Positions 20,893 to 30,972 of a stretch of 64,000 bases of DNA are shown here, in pieces. The first letter of the stretch is position 1. Every line of letters starts with the position of its first letter. The notes below the pieces were generated by a model. The model made no database searches and was not told where the DNA came from. It saw only the letters and a list, made by a program, of their open reading frames with translations. This DNA is from Membranipora membranacea (lineage: Eukaryota; Bryozoa; Gymnolaemata; Cheilostomatida; Membraniporidae): assembly GCA_914767715.1 (NCBI GenBank), contig OU612070.1:13843501-13907500 (forward strand), given 5' to 3'. A program made the position numbers and the translations under genes.

Positions 20893-20893
20893 A
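20888..20893 (+). promoter_or_regulatory. AATAAA polyadenylation signal ending the plus-strand block
   Basis: AATAAA overlaps the protease TAA stop, with more AT-rich sequence downstream before the convergent POLB gene. Other AATAAA hexamers occur near earlier gene ends (16703, 17782, 18981), so individual shorter transcripts are possible; in DNA this AT-rich they may also be chance. Confidence 0.5.
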
Positions 20894-21153
20894 TATTTTA
20901 ACAGAGCACAGATTTATACAGTAAACATCCATGTGGAATACAAATGCAAATGAATATACATGGGAAGTTTAATAAACCACAAGAGTAAGCATTTCTCATC
21001 ACGATAAAAGGAGGTGAGACATTAGAAAAATATCATAGAAGCATAGACACCATAAGTGGAAGCATGTACATGTTATCATTTAAAGAAATTCAAGGGTGAG
21101 TTCAGAAATCAGTGTTCATGCATAGTATTTAGCGCAATATTTTTCATAATACA

Positions 21154-24100
21154 CTATAAATTAATAGGTGATGTAGACACACCATCATCACAAACTAACC
21201 GTTTCGCGTAGAAAAAAGAAAGTCCAGACCTTAATTGGGTATATGTGACCATTGAGTTTTTCTTTCTCATGATCCCTTTATTTGTACCAAAAACAGGTTT
21301 TTTGGTGGTAAGTGTGCCAAGAAAGTGTGCTTTGTTGAAAGAATTCAAATTACGCATTATTCCTTTAGTGCTAGTTTTACTGGTTGATGCATTGAAAGTG
21401 TGATAGGTTTTGGCGTTTAGTGCAATGATCCCAGTGCCTGAAAACTCCTCTTTAAACAAACCAGGTGTTCGCTTATGATATACATGTACAGTCTTACAGC
21501 AAGGTTGCATGGTCCATGGAAGACCTTGAACTTTAGTCTCAACGAAGGATTTTTTATGCTCCGCACAGAATTCAGGGATAAACCATTCACCAAATTCTTC
21601 AAAATACTGTTGTCTTAAGTTCATGGGAACCAAAGATTCCAAATCCCCACATGTAGCAAAATAGGCCGAATCGGTATCCATGCACACATACTCAAAAGAA
21701 GAATCGTGAAAGAATTTTTGCATGAAATCATAATAGAACTGCAGCATGCGTAACTTGGCAATTTGCAGAATAGAGAAGCCTATTATTATGGGAGTATCAA
21801 GTTTTATTTTCTTTTTACTCAACTCGATCTCAAATACATCGTCATCCAACTCCTCTATAGACATAAAATTTTTGTTGTTGACATATGAGTTAGCTGTTTT
21901 GAGGTCAGTTGTATATTTGATATCGGTAAACCGTTCCTTATTAATTATAGTGGCCCCAAAAATAGCGTTACCCTGTAACTTAGCGGTGTCAGATCTGACC
22001 TTGGTTGAGGGGTCACCATCACCTTGTCTTCTTTCATCACAGATTGCTTCTCCAAACTCACGGAAACACCGATGTTTTTTGAATTGAACTATTTGGTAAA
22101 TTTTCGAGATCTTTAGTCCATGGTCAATGTACCATTTCAGCAGAGATGTTAATACCAGAATTTTTTTACCAAACATACTACCAATGAGGGATCGCTGTGG
22201 AGTTCGATACAGATTGTTCTCAATCGCAAAGTTCTTCATCAGAGGGGAGAGATCTTCCCGACTGATGCTAACATTTTTGAAAATTGGTGGCATTTCCTGA
22301 AACTTAGATTGTAAATCAGTTGGCACATGTACATCACATTCTACAAGACCAAAAAAGCTCTCTGATTCTATTGCTGAAATAATTTCACTCTCAGTCATCG
22401 ATTTCTTTTCACTCATATCTCTAAAAGAAAGTTTTTTCACAAATCTAGAGACCATCCTAGATGATTTTTTTTGTTCTAACCACTTGCACTCAAAAATAGA
22501 GACAACTTTGAAACCTAGCTTTTGTAAATATCCCTCCTTTTCTACTGTGTCCTGATACAATTGTTGATAAGGGACACCATTAATGGGATTTGTTCCCTGA
22601 TTGTTCGTGTTTGGGCATTGTGGGATTGGGCATCCGTGAAAAATACAGCCGTGAAACTGGTATACGGTGTTATTTTCTTTGCAAAATCCATCAACTGGTA
22701 AGGCATGCTGACCCAAATAAATTTCACCTTGGTTATATTTGTGTCTGATATGTGTCTTTGTCAAGTGAGCATTGAACTCAAGCCACTCATTGGCTAAACG
22801 CCCTCGAACATCCACAAAGCATGGATAGAAATTTTCGTCACATCGTCGTCTGATCATACAGCCGGTTGGTAAAGGCTGCATCGCTGCATATAGATATAAA
22901 CTATTGGCATCATAGCCTTTTATCTGTTTACAAATTTTTGCCTGCTGACCATATTTATTTGACTTAAGATAGGTTTTATCACACTCATGGTACCTATGAA
23001 ACACAAGTGCTGGCCCTCCAACAATGTTATCTCTGATTGTCTTATGTAAGTCTGAATTTTTTTGAGATATGAGTGGAATAGAAAATTCATTTGTCAATGA
23101 CTCCTTGAAAAGCCATTTTGTAGCAAGTGATGGGACACTGACAGCATCTTTGAGCATGTCTAAACCTTTTGAGATGTACACAGAGGACTGTTTCTCAAGA
23201 GCCTCAAGAAATGGGACCACATCCAAATTGTTGTACCATATCAGGAAATCACGCATGGTTTCCATATTGTGATCACGCCATATCTTTTTGCAGTAGTCGT
23301 ATTCATCATGCGTAATATTGGACTGTCTAAGGGATGAATAAAATGCAGAGTGAGGGGGTAACGTAGTCGCATCAAGCATGTCCAAAGAAGTGATGTATTC
23401 ATACGGGAAGTAGCCTTTTTGCACAGAACAATTGTAAGCTTTTAGGAAGGACTCATAAGAAAATCCTGGCGCGATATAATTAGTGGCATCTACAAATTTT
23501 AATTTTTTGGTTTTAATACATTTCATACAATTGTTTCTTTTTATTGCAAATTTTATTTGATCTGTTTGACATAGGTGACGGATCAAAGGTGCACGGATGA
23601 CATTTAAGTCATACTTTTGACCGTTAAAAGAGACCACTGGCAGTTCCGCTAAGTGGTCTTTGAGCTTTTCGATAAGACTACCAATACTATTGGATTGATA
23701 TTTTGCGGGATGGGACCAATGTTTCTGTGAGTATTCTAATTCGGTTTGCATGCGCATACTATCTAAGCTCTCAAGTTTTTCCAGCAGGGGGGAAACTTTT
23801 TCTAGACACAGAGAGTATGCAATATCACTGAGATGAGACAAGTAAATGACAAATTTTTTAACAAGTGTGTCAGTGTCTCCATCACTTACTAAACAAAATG
23901 GATCAAGGTACCCAGGGATGTTGGAACACACACTGATGCTCATGAGCTTGTGGTCATTGTTAAAAGTCAGCTTGGGTGTGTTTTCTAAAGTGGACTTGGG
24001 TAAGTAGCACTCGATATCAAATGTCACACGATAGGGATAAAACCGTAATTCATTAGGAATGGTAAGTCCTGTCCTATTCTCTATCTCGTCAAAGATATTA

Positions 24101-25371
24101 CCCGGTGGGTGAAATACATCTTTATCAAATCTGTAGCGTGATTGCTGCTTAGCACAAATTTTCCTATGTCGCAGAAGGTTATTTTTTCTAGGGAAGCTCA
24201 ACTTGCATGTTTTGCAAGTAAAACACTTAGAAAAAGTTGACATATCTTGTATGTAACAGAAGTGTTTGCCAACCATACACAAGTTTAGCTCTACTTTGGA
24301 CTTACTGAATGATTGAAACAACAGTGTGCAGTTTCCATCACTTGACAAGCTGTATACTGATATCTTGAGGTCAAAAATCTTTTCGATAGATGTCAAATCA
24401 TCTAAAGTCACCCCTTGGAACTCAGAGGCTGAAGGTAGAGATCCACCAATGTATTCAACAAATCTATGGAGCAAGTCATGTATTTTTACCAAACTGCTTT
24501 TTGGAAATAAACAGTCACATCGCTTTTTACAAGTGCAATTTTGTTTCAAGTAGAGAGCACGGAAGAAACAAAGATTATCAGAGATGGGTTTGTTGTTTAC
24601 TCCCCTCTTTAGAGTTTTGACACATTTCAGTTTTTTGATATGTGATGGAATGTTACCGGGTGATCCAATCTTGGGAAACGGAAGTTTACTCAGGTAAAAT
24701 GATATATTTGTTACATGAAGGACACCCCATGAACTGTTGGGTCGATTGGCTTTTGCCTTTTCACATAAGTCCACACTTTCTAGAAGCTCTGCAACATCTT
24801 GCATGTCTGTTAATGATTTAATAGTCATGGGCTTATCGAAAATCATCGTGTTGTTTGCAGAACTATGGTAGTATCTTAATTCGTCGGTATTGGTGTTTTT
24901 GAGCACATAACCTAAGCAGCATTGAAGCTTGACTTGTTTGGATAATTTTGTAAGCCAAAGGTTGCATAGAGCATCATATATTGTCACAGATTGATTTATC
25001 AGTCGGAAATTGAATATGTCAACAATTTTCCTACAACGAAAGTACGTTTTGATGGCTTCCCAATTTGACTTAAGGATGTCTTTAAGAGGAGATGCATGTG
25101 CAAAGGTTTCTACCTGGGTGGATTCATTTGTGTCATTGTGATTGATTGCACCGCCAATCTGTTGGGAGGCACCATCTGATCTTGACACAGTAGAATTGAT
25201 TGCTTTCGAGCACTTCTGCTTGTGTAAGTTCAGTTGGTGGCGCCTGGTAAAGTTCCTGCCACAGCTATCGCATTTAAAACCGATAAAGTTTTTGTCGTGT
25301 TTGGTCTTAAAATGCCTATTGAGATTGGATTTGGTTGAGAACTCAACTAAACACACTTTGCACATGTACAT
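21154..25371 (-). CDS. POLB: protein-primed DNA polymerase B with N-terminal zinc fingers and OTU-like region
   Basis: About 1,405 residues from the first ATG at 25369-25371; the frame extends a few codons further, but only to a TTG. Order: two C2H2 fingers (residues about 1-55), an OTU-like segment with DNLCFFRAL (about 264) and a His-containing partner, a further C2H2 finger (about 385-405), the 3'-5' exonuclease motifs FDIECY (about 450), SFNGQKYDLN and YNNLDVVPF, then polymerase motifs GYDANSLYL (about 820), KLQGNAIFG (about 1132) and YVCMDTDSAYF (about 1230). This is the replicative enzyme of the element, expected to prime from a terminal protein. All catalytic motifs are intact with no stop. 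It converges on the protease gene 260 bp away and lies just downstream of the 441-aa gene on the same strand. Confidence 0.95.
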   Translation of the reverse strand: MYMCKVCLVEFSTKSNLNRHFKTKHDKNFIGFKCDSCGRNFTRRHQLNLHKQKCSKAINSTVSRSDGASQQIGGAINHNDTNESTQVETFAHASPLKDILKSNWEAIKTYFRCRKIVDIFNFRLINQSVTIYDALCNLWLTKLSKQVKLQCCLGYVLKNTNTDELRYYHSSANNTMIFDKPMTIKSLTDMQDVAELLESVDLCEKAKANRPNSSWGVLHVTNISFYLSKLPFPKIGSPGNIPSHIKKLKCVKTLKRGVNNKPISDNLCFFRALYLKQNCTCKKRCDCLFPKSSLVKIHDLLHRFVEYIGGSLPSASEFQGVTLDDLTSIEKIFDLKISVYSLSSDGNCTLLFQSFSKSKVELNLCMVGKHFCYIQDMSTFSKCFTCKTCKLSFPRKNNLLRHRKICAKQQSRYRFDKDVFHPPGNIFDEIENRTGLTIPNELRFYPYRVTFDIECYLPKSTLENTPKLTFNNDHKLMSISVCSNIPGYLDPFCLVSDGDTDTLVKKFVIYLSHLSDIAYSLCLEKVSPLLEKLESLDSMRMQTELEYSQKHWSHPAKYQSNSIGSLIEKLKDHLAELPVVSFNGQKYDLNVIRAPLIRHLCQTDQIKFAIKRNNCMKCIKTKKLKFVDATNYIAPGFSYESFLKAYNCSVQKGYFPYEYITSLDMLDATTLPPHSAFYSSLRQSNITHDEYDYCKKIWRDHNMETMRDFLIWYNNLDVVPFLEALEKQSSVYISKGLDMLKDAVSVPSLATKWLFKESLTNEFSIPLISQKNSDLHKTIRDNIVGGPALVFHRYHECDKTYLKSNKYGQQAKICKQIKGYDANSLYLYAAMQPLPTGCMIRRRCDENFYPCFVDVRGRLANEWLEFNAHLTKTHIRHKYNQGEIYLGQHALPVDGFCKENNTVYQFHGCIFHGCPIPQCPNTNNQGTNPINGVPYQQLYQDTVEKEGYLQKLGFKVVSIFECKWLEQKKSSRMVSRFVKKLSFRDMSEKKSMTESEIISAIESESFFGLVECDVHVPTDLQSKFQEMPPIFKNVSISREDLSPLMKNFAIENNLYRTPQRSLIGSMFGKKILVLTSLLKWYIDHGLKISKIYQIVQFKKHRCFREFGEAICDERRQGDGDPSTKVRSDTAKLQGNAIFGATIINKERFTDIKYTTDLKTANSYVNNKNFMSIEELDDDVFEIELSKKKIKLDTPIIIGFSILQIAKLRMLQFYYDFMQKFFHDSSFEYVCMDTDSAYFATCGDLESLVPMNLRQQYFEEFGEWFIPEFCAEHKKSFVETKVQGLPWTMQPCCKTVHVYHKRTPGLFKEEFSGTGIIALNAKTYHTFNASTSKTSTKGIMRNLNSFNKAHFLGTLTTKKPVFGTNKGIMRKKNSMVTYTQLRSGLSFFYAKRLVCDDGVSTSPINL

Positions 25372-25461
25372 TGATAAAGTGTTATTGCTTTCCAAACAGA
25401 TTAAATGAGTGTAGTAGTAGGAAGAAAAACAAGTTGAAAATATAACTAATAACTAATATAA

Positions 25462-28400
25462 CTATAAAGACAGATAGTCAAAAGACCCGTCTGCCACGGG
25501 ATTAGGAAGATTTCCTGACCTTGTGGGGAGTATCTCCTCCAATCTTGCTATATTGATTTTTGGCATGATGTTAACTGCCTCTCCAATTGTTGCCAGTCCG
25601 AGCTGGACAACATATGATACACGTGTTTGGTTTCCTTTGCACGCTGCTCCTAGCTCCAATGCATCCTCGAGTGTGAGTGTCTGCTGACAGTTGTATAATC
25701 TAATCAACAAAAAAACTCGGGGATTACTTATCGATTTGTGAAGGTTTTACATGCAAATGTGATAGAAATGGCAATGAGTCACTTTATAATCTACACTACG
25801 AAGCCAACTGGCAAATCAAAGCTGTATATAGGTAATGAAGAGAAGAAGACTATTACTCACACTGTATCAGTATTCTCTGGTGTTCCTCTTATCCTGAGAC
25901 GAGCATACTGACTTCTGAAACGTTTATTGACCTTGGTACCCATAAAACATTTCTCATACTTGCTCTCTATTGCAGCAAGCGCCCGTGCCAACGGCGAAGA
26001 TACTGCCGGTGAAACCTGATACCCGCGGATTGTTTTTGTTCCGTATTGGTACCTTGGGCTAATAACTGCAAAAACAACAGAAAAATAATGACATTTTGAC
26101 AATAGTAAAACGACACATCATACAACAGCTGTCAATACTTTGAAATGACACCACTGCAAAAATACCTGAAGCATTTGTCACTTATTCTATTCTCAATGTA
26201 GTGCAGTGTAAGTCCAATAACAGTGTTTAAATATTTAGTAGTTGTCCTATCCTTGCATAACATAACTCCCAAAACTAAACACAATACCAATAGTTAACCA
26301 TTTTTACAGTTGTCCTTTTTTTGCAAAGTCAGTTCAGAGAAGAAACAACTTATAAAACTTACATCCTTCCGACAGTTGGTGAAGAGCAGTGATGCTCAAT
26401 GGTCTTCTGAGTGTGTCCGACTTGTGCCAGACGTCACCATCCTCCTATAATCGTAAATATATAAGTTATATTTAAGGATTGTCGTTATACTCTATTTATA
26501 ATGTGCAATTTACATGTATATGAATTCCATTTTTAAGGATTATGCTAATACTCTAATTATGATAAACATATGATATGAATGTGGAGAGTTTGTCATGAGA
26601 AGGATAAGAAGAATCAATAAATGGAAAACATACGTTTAGTTCGACGTCATCAATATCAAAGGCCTCCACCTTCACAGGGAAAACCACTAGTCCAGGAAAT
26701 TGAGTTGTTGGAGGAGTTGGTGGTAGAAGTAGGGGCCTTTGTTGTGGTGGTGGAGGTGTTGGCTCTGGGGTGCTAGGCTTTTGGGAATTCTTTGCACGTT
26801 GTTGCTTGAACTCCCTCACAACTGACGAAGTAGACGGCTCTTCGTCATCTAAGTCAGGGAGTTCTCCATCATCATCCACTTTTGGTAGTGGGAGCTTAAT
26901 TAAACTCAGCTTCGTCATGTTCTAAAATGATCATAATCAGAAAATTATTTAATTATTTGAGAGTATATTATTATGAATTCAAACAGGGATGTATTGATCA
27001 CAGATATACCTTGGGTTGAGAGATGGAATCTGATAAAATGATTTGATACACCACCAAACTAGATGCATGGTATCATTTATAATTTGGGAATGCAAGTTAA
27101 GAAACGTGAGTCACCTTTTTGGAAGGTTGGATGGTTTTTTTCTTTCGTTTTGGAATCGGTGCATCAAGCATATCACCATTACCATCAACATTCTCCTCCT
27201 CACTATCGCTGAACATCTATAAAAAATAATTTTTAAAATAAGTCCAACGCAATGCGGACAACAAGCACACTTAGGTACGATGGTATACACATTGGACTTT
27301 GTCGGAGATAAATATGCATCAATGAAAGTCACTCGTGAATGACAGTTTGATACTTTGATAATCTAAAGTAAAATGTGCTTACCCGCTGATAAGCTTTGCG
27401 CTTCTTGGAGTGGGAAGCATGTAACTCATCTCTTTTTTCATCGTCTTCCGACGATAGGACAATAGGTTCGTCGTCAACTTCATTATCATGCTGAAATGAA
27501 TAATTCCATGCTCATTACACATTAATCTTTCAAAAAAGAGAAACAAGCTATTTTCAGAGTGTTGCTTTGAAATAACAGCCAGGTCATTATTCACCTGACT
27601 TTCTCATCAATCAAACTTTGACATAAGATGTGTAGTTACTATGCATTATAACGCTGTAAAAGTAGTACATTATAATATGTGAATTGAATTAAAAACAGAC
27701 TCTAATAACTCACTCTTTTTAGTTTCTTTGCCGGGGACTTCCCTTTACTTGAAGCTGGTCTTTTTTTTGGGCACTGTATCTGAAATTCATTCTCAAATTC
27801 TTCCTGAAACCAAACAAGTTTGGAGTTATCAATTCAATACAAGTCAATTCAATGCTAGGTTGCCTAGCAATGGTAACAGTAATTACAATAACATGTACTT
27901 CACTCCATTTAATCCCCGCACATCAAATTATGCATCAGGCAATAATTCATGAAAGTTACTTACCATTTCATCATCATATGCACCATCAGACAATTTAACC
28001 TCCTTAGCTTCATCGTCAAGAAACATACGTTTGGCATAGGAGCTCATCGCATCACCTCCAATTCTCTTGGGCATCTAAAATGAAACAAAATGAAAAATGA
28101 ATGGTTTGCTTAAAACTGAAATGCAGCTGTTTATGCAAAAATACAACATTATCAATTTAAAACTGTTTATTGCAAAAAAAAAATTTTTTAAACCAAATAT
28201 GAATCAATACTCTGTTCACGCATCATTGAAATTTAGTCTCTACAACGATTATTGAATGAGGTACACCCCAAACACAGATGGTTACAAAAAGAAAATAATG
28301 AGTTAAAAGATGAGCGTTTTCGACACGCCCTCAGGGTGGACCTAATCTTCGCTAAAAAAACTGAAAAAAAAATCTTGGGCAATTTACAAAAAACACACTA

Positions 28401-28537
28401 CAATGAAACTTAACCAGTAAAGTCAGCATTCTTACATGAATGTTGGTCCTCATGTCTGTTGACAGACAACCACCATCTCCCATATGGGATCTTTGCCCAG
28501 GTTTGTCATATTGACATCCAAAACAAGTGTCTAGCAT
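25462..28537 (-). CDS. spliced Polinton-borne nuclear-type protein, 9 coding exons, 441 aa, unknown family
   Basis: Coding exons: 28436-28537, 27964-28074, 27714-27803, 27383-27490, 27115-27216, 26634-26921, 26363-26444, 25861-26065 and 25462-25699. All have GT/AG ends; the first six are phase 0 and the total is exactly 442 codons with stop. A non-coding first exon (about 28652-28735) precedes. The N-terminus carries CFGC...SH...C (C-x2-C-x9-H-x5-C). The middle alternates acidic stretches with basic, NLS-like ones (KKRPASSKGKSPAKKLKR, SKKRKAYQR, IPKRKKK), followed by a Pro-rich stretch. The C-terminal 170 residues look globular (GYQVSPAVSSPLARALAAIE; TLEDALELGAACKG). Composition suggests a nuclear chromatin- or transcription-associated factor. 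I do not recognise the family. It may be captured cargo or a fast-evolving early gene. Confidence 0.75.
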
Positions 28538-28651
28538 CTATAATATAAAAAAATTAAAAAAGATTAAAAAAGAATTTCAAAACAAAAGTAAAAAAATAAA
28601 AATGAAAAAAACAAAGATCATTGTATGTGAAAACATTTAAAACAAACTTAC

Positions 28652-28735
28652 GATTAATATTTGAAGGAAGATCAAATCTGCTAAAGAAGAGTGGTGGCTT
28701 CTTGTGAGCTTAGTGAATTCAAACTAAACTGGAAG
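28652..28735 (-). other. non-coding 5' exon of the 441-aa gene
   Basis: A donor (GTAAGTTTG) at 28650-28651 on the minus strand ends an exon without any ATG, and the next exon begins with ATG immediately after its acceptor. The right boundary is estimated from the TATA box about 30 bp upstream. Confidence 0.55.
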
Positions 28736-28761
28736 AATGTGTTGGCTATTCCAGCGCTGAG

Positions 28762-28769
28762 CTTTTATA
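28762..28769 (-). promoter_or_regulatory. TATA box TATAAAAG for the 441-aa gene
   Basis: TATAAAAG on the minus strand, about 30 bp upstream of the inferred start of the non-coding first exon. It is the clearest core promoter in the element. Confidence 0.6.
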
Positions 28770-29011
28770 CCTTGGTTTCCAGCCTAAAATCTACACAGCT
28801 TAGAGGTGTCTTAGAGGGAGGGTTACTTTTCTGTTGCATGAAAAAATATTAATGTTTGCCTGTAGCTCCAATGATTACTGTGTTCAACAACCCATGACTA
28901 AGATATTTCTGTGTTCTGAGATAATTTATTGACTACCACTTAGACTTTGAAAAATTAATTGATGAGTGCTGTTTAACCCTTGTGGAAACATCAGTTCTTT
29001 AGAAAAAAATA

Positions 29012-30425
29012 TCACTTTGTTAAATAGACAACGCTTGGATTTTCAAAAATCTTAGCTCGCACACGAGCTTTTTCATCACAACCCGGGGAGCAATTCAAAA
29101 ACAGATAACCATAACGATCTTTCACTGCATCCAAATAAGCTTCTATCACAAGTTTTTCCTTACCCATTTGTCTGCCAATTGTTTTGATTACTGAAATGTC
29201 TCTCACAGATTTCATCAACCAGAAATGGTGTGAGTTCAAACTAATCGTACGAAAAAATGGTCCTTTACAAAATAGATTTTGTGTCAGTGTGATTATACTA
29301 TAATTATAATGATGACTAAATTTTGTATAAAAGTCAGCAATATCCTTAGAGCTGGAGACTTCCTCCATTAAATCATCAATGACTAGAAGTCTATGCTGTC
29401 GATCTTTAGGTAATGATTCCATTGTTGCTAGCCCTTCTATAAATTTTATTGGCACCGAGGCATCATAAGAGTTGTAAAGTGGTTGGTAGATTGAGTAACA
29501 GATAATTATTTCCACAGGCGGTGGAACAAAGATTTTGTCAGCATTGGAAATAATCTCCCTTAGTAGGGTAGATTTACCACTTGATGTTGGCCCTAGAAAC
29601 AGACAGCATAAACAGTCAGCAGGTCAGAGATTGTGACTAAAATTCTCTCATCTACACACATACATCGAATATTGCTCATCATTTCACTATGACCTCTTAA
29701 GTGTTTGTTTCAAGTTTGCAGCCACAGATGATTAATTACTGTTATGCGAGCTAATCATCACATGATAACTGCACCTCCAAGTACTGGAAGTGATGAAAAT
29801 TAAGGGAAGGATTTTGGTAATGAAATGCTCATTAAATTTCTCCACACACAGATGTAATTACTGTTATGCAAGCTAACCATCACATGATAACTGCACCTCC
29901 AAGTACTGGAAGTGTTGAAAATTAAGGGAAGGATTTTGGTGATGAAATGCTCATTAAATTTCTGCAGACACAGATGTAATTACTGTTATGCAAGCTAACC
30001 ATCACATGATAACTGTACCTCCAAGTACTGGGTGTGTTGAAAATTAAGGGAAGGATTGCGGTAATGAAATGCTCAATAAATTTCATATTTTATGAGAGTT
30101 TTTACCCGCAAAAGTTCCGATAATATGGAGTTTTTACCCGCAAAAGTTCCGCTTCTGCTCTAATTTTGAACGCATTAAGGAGATTAGTTAGTCATTCAGC
30201 ACCACCCTTTGACGTCAATTACAAATAGCCTTGGTTGATTGCTCGGCAAATTCGCTGTCATAAATCCCAACATGAAGTTTCATGAAGGCTCACCTCCGCT
30301 ATGGATATGAGGCACATATAACCATGCTTAAGGTCAAAAAACAACTAGATAAAATTCTTACCTGAGATTATAGATGTGAACGGTGCCTCAAGTTGAAATT
30401 CTGTCGTCTTAAGATTTGAAGCCAT
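29012..30425 (-). CDS. ATP: FtsK/HerA-type genome-packaging ATPase, two exons
   Basis: Exon 1 is 30362-30425 (ATG, 21 codons plus one base) and exon 2 is 29012-29592; together they give 214 residues. The 769-bp intron splits the codon of the first Gly of the P-loop, so splicing creates Walker A GPTSSGKS (residues 22-29). Walker B is LLVIDDLMEE (Asp94-Asp95), followed by TLTQNLF, the conserved sensor-type Gln/Asn segment of these ATPases. The enzyme should pump element DNA into the capsid. Length is normal for Polinton ATPases (about 200-250). Without splicing the frame lacks the P-loop, so splicing is required for activity. The start codon lies 1 nt past the stop of the 66-aa gene. Confidence 0.88.
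29724..30085 (-). repeat. three 122-bp tandem repeats inside the ATPase intron
   Basis: Three direct copies with a constant 122-bp spacing (TAATTACTGTTATG at 29733, 29855 and 29977), each containing CATCACATGATAACTG and AAATTAAGGGAAGGATT, with a few substitutions between copies. A second short duplication (GAGTTTTTACCCGCAAAAGT) follows at about 30095-30148. Function unknown; could be splicing or replication related, or neutral. Confidence 0.9.
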
Positions 30426-30426
30426 A

Positions 30427-30627
30427 CTAGAGTGTAGAGTTTGTTGACTTTGTAGTGGATTCAAAGTTTTCACCGAGGAGTTTTATGATAGAATGAAGCT
30501 CTCCTTTCTCTTGTTGAAAAAACGCTGCACACAGCGAACATATGGTGGCTATGGTAATCAGGATAATTGTGAGAAGTGCACGGTATTGTGATAAAAACTG
30601 TCTGGTTGTGATATCAGACACAGGCAT
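30427..30627 (-). CDS. small single-pass membrane protein (66 aa)
   Basis: Directly upstream of the ATPase start (1-nt gap) and 6 nt downstream of the 112-aa gene. A single hydrophobic segment, LLTIILITIATICSLCAAFF (residues about 18-37), is followed by a short polar tail. No family recognised. Position and spacing argue that it is a real gene of the element rather than a chance frame; virion membrane or release roles are speculative. Confidence 0.55.
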   Translation of the reverse strand: MPVSDITTRQFLSQYRALLTIILITIATICSLCAAFFQQEKGELHSIIKLLGENFESTTKSTNSTL

Positions 30628-30633
30628 AGTAAA

Positions 30634-30972
30634 CTAACGTAAATGAGGGGGTAATGTCACAGTATAGGGTGCGTCTGGTAACAGTACCACGATCTGACTG
30701 AACAAAGTCTCTTTCTTTGCCTTTATTAAATATCTTGTCACAGGTCTATGAAGTCCTGATGGAATCATCTGCATTGCGATTTCATACCAAATATCAAAAT
30801 GGTGACGTAATTTGTCAGTGTGCAAAAGATACATGTATTGATTTATAAGTTGACAGTCATGATGAGAGAAGTCTGTATAGCCTTTAGAATTACAGCCTTG
30901 ACAATTTTTGCTGACCTGAAGGGAGATTAATTCCCACAAAGTAGCAGCCATAGATGCATCTGTTTTATCCAT
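30634..30972 (-). CDS. small Polinton protein with C-x2-C...H...C motif (112 aa)
   Basis: Contains NCQGCNSKGYTDFSHHDC (Cys24, Cys27, His37 or His38, Cys40), a likely zinc-binding knuckle, followed by a helical region (YMYLLHTDKLRHHFDIWYEIA). A similar CxGC-SH-C motif is found at the very N-terminus of the 441-aa protein of the same element. I recall related short Cys/His proteins in other Polintons but cannot name a function. Its start overlaps the end of the 176-aa gene by 8 nt. Confidence 0.6.
   Translation of the reverse strand: MDKTDASMAATLWELISLQVSKNCQGCNSKGYTDFSHHDCQLINQYMYLLHTDKLRHHFDIWYEIAMQMIPSGLHRPVTRYLIKAKKETLFSQIVVLLPDAPYTVTLPPHLR

Noticed and set aside
21746-22087. Plus-strand open frames inside the POLB gene
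   Set aside because: They lie antisense to conserved polymerase motifs and have no plausible composition of their own.
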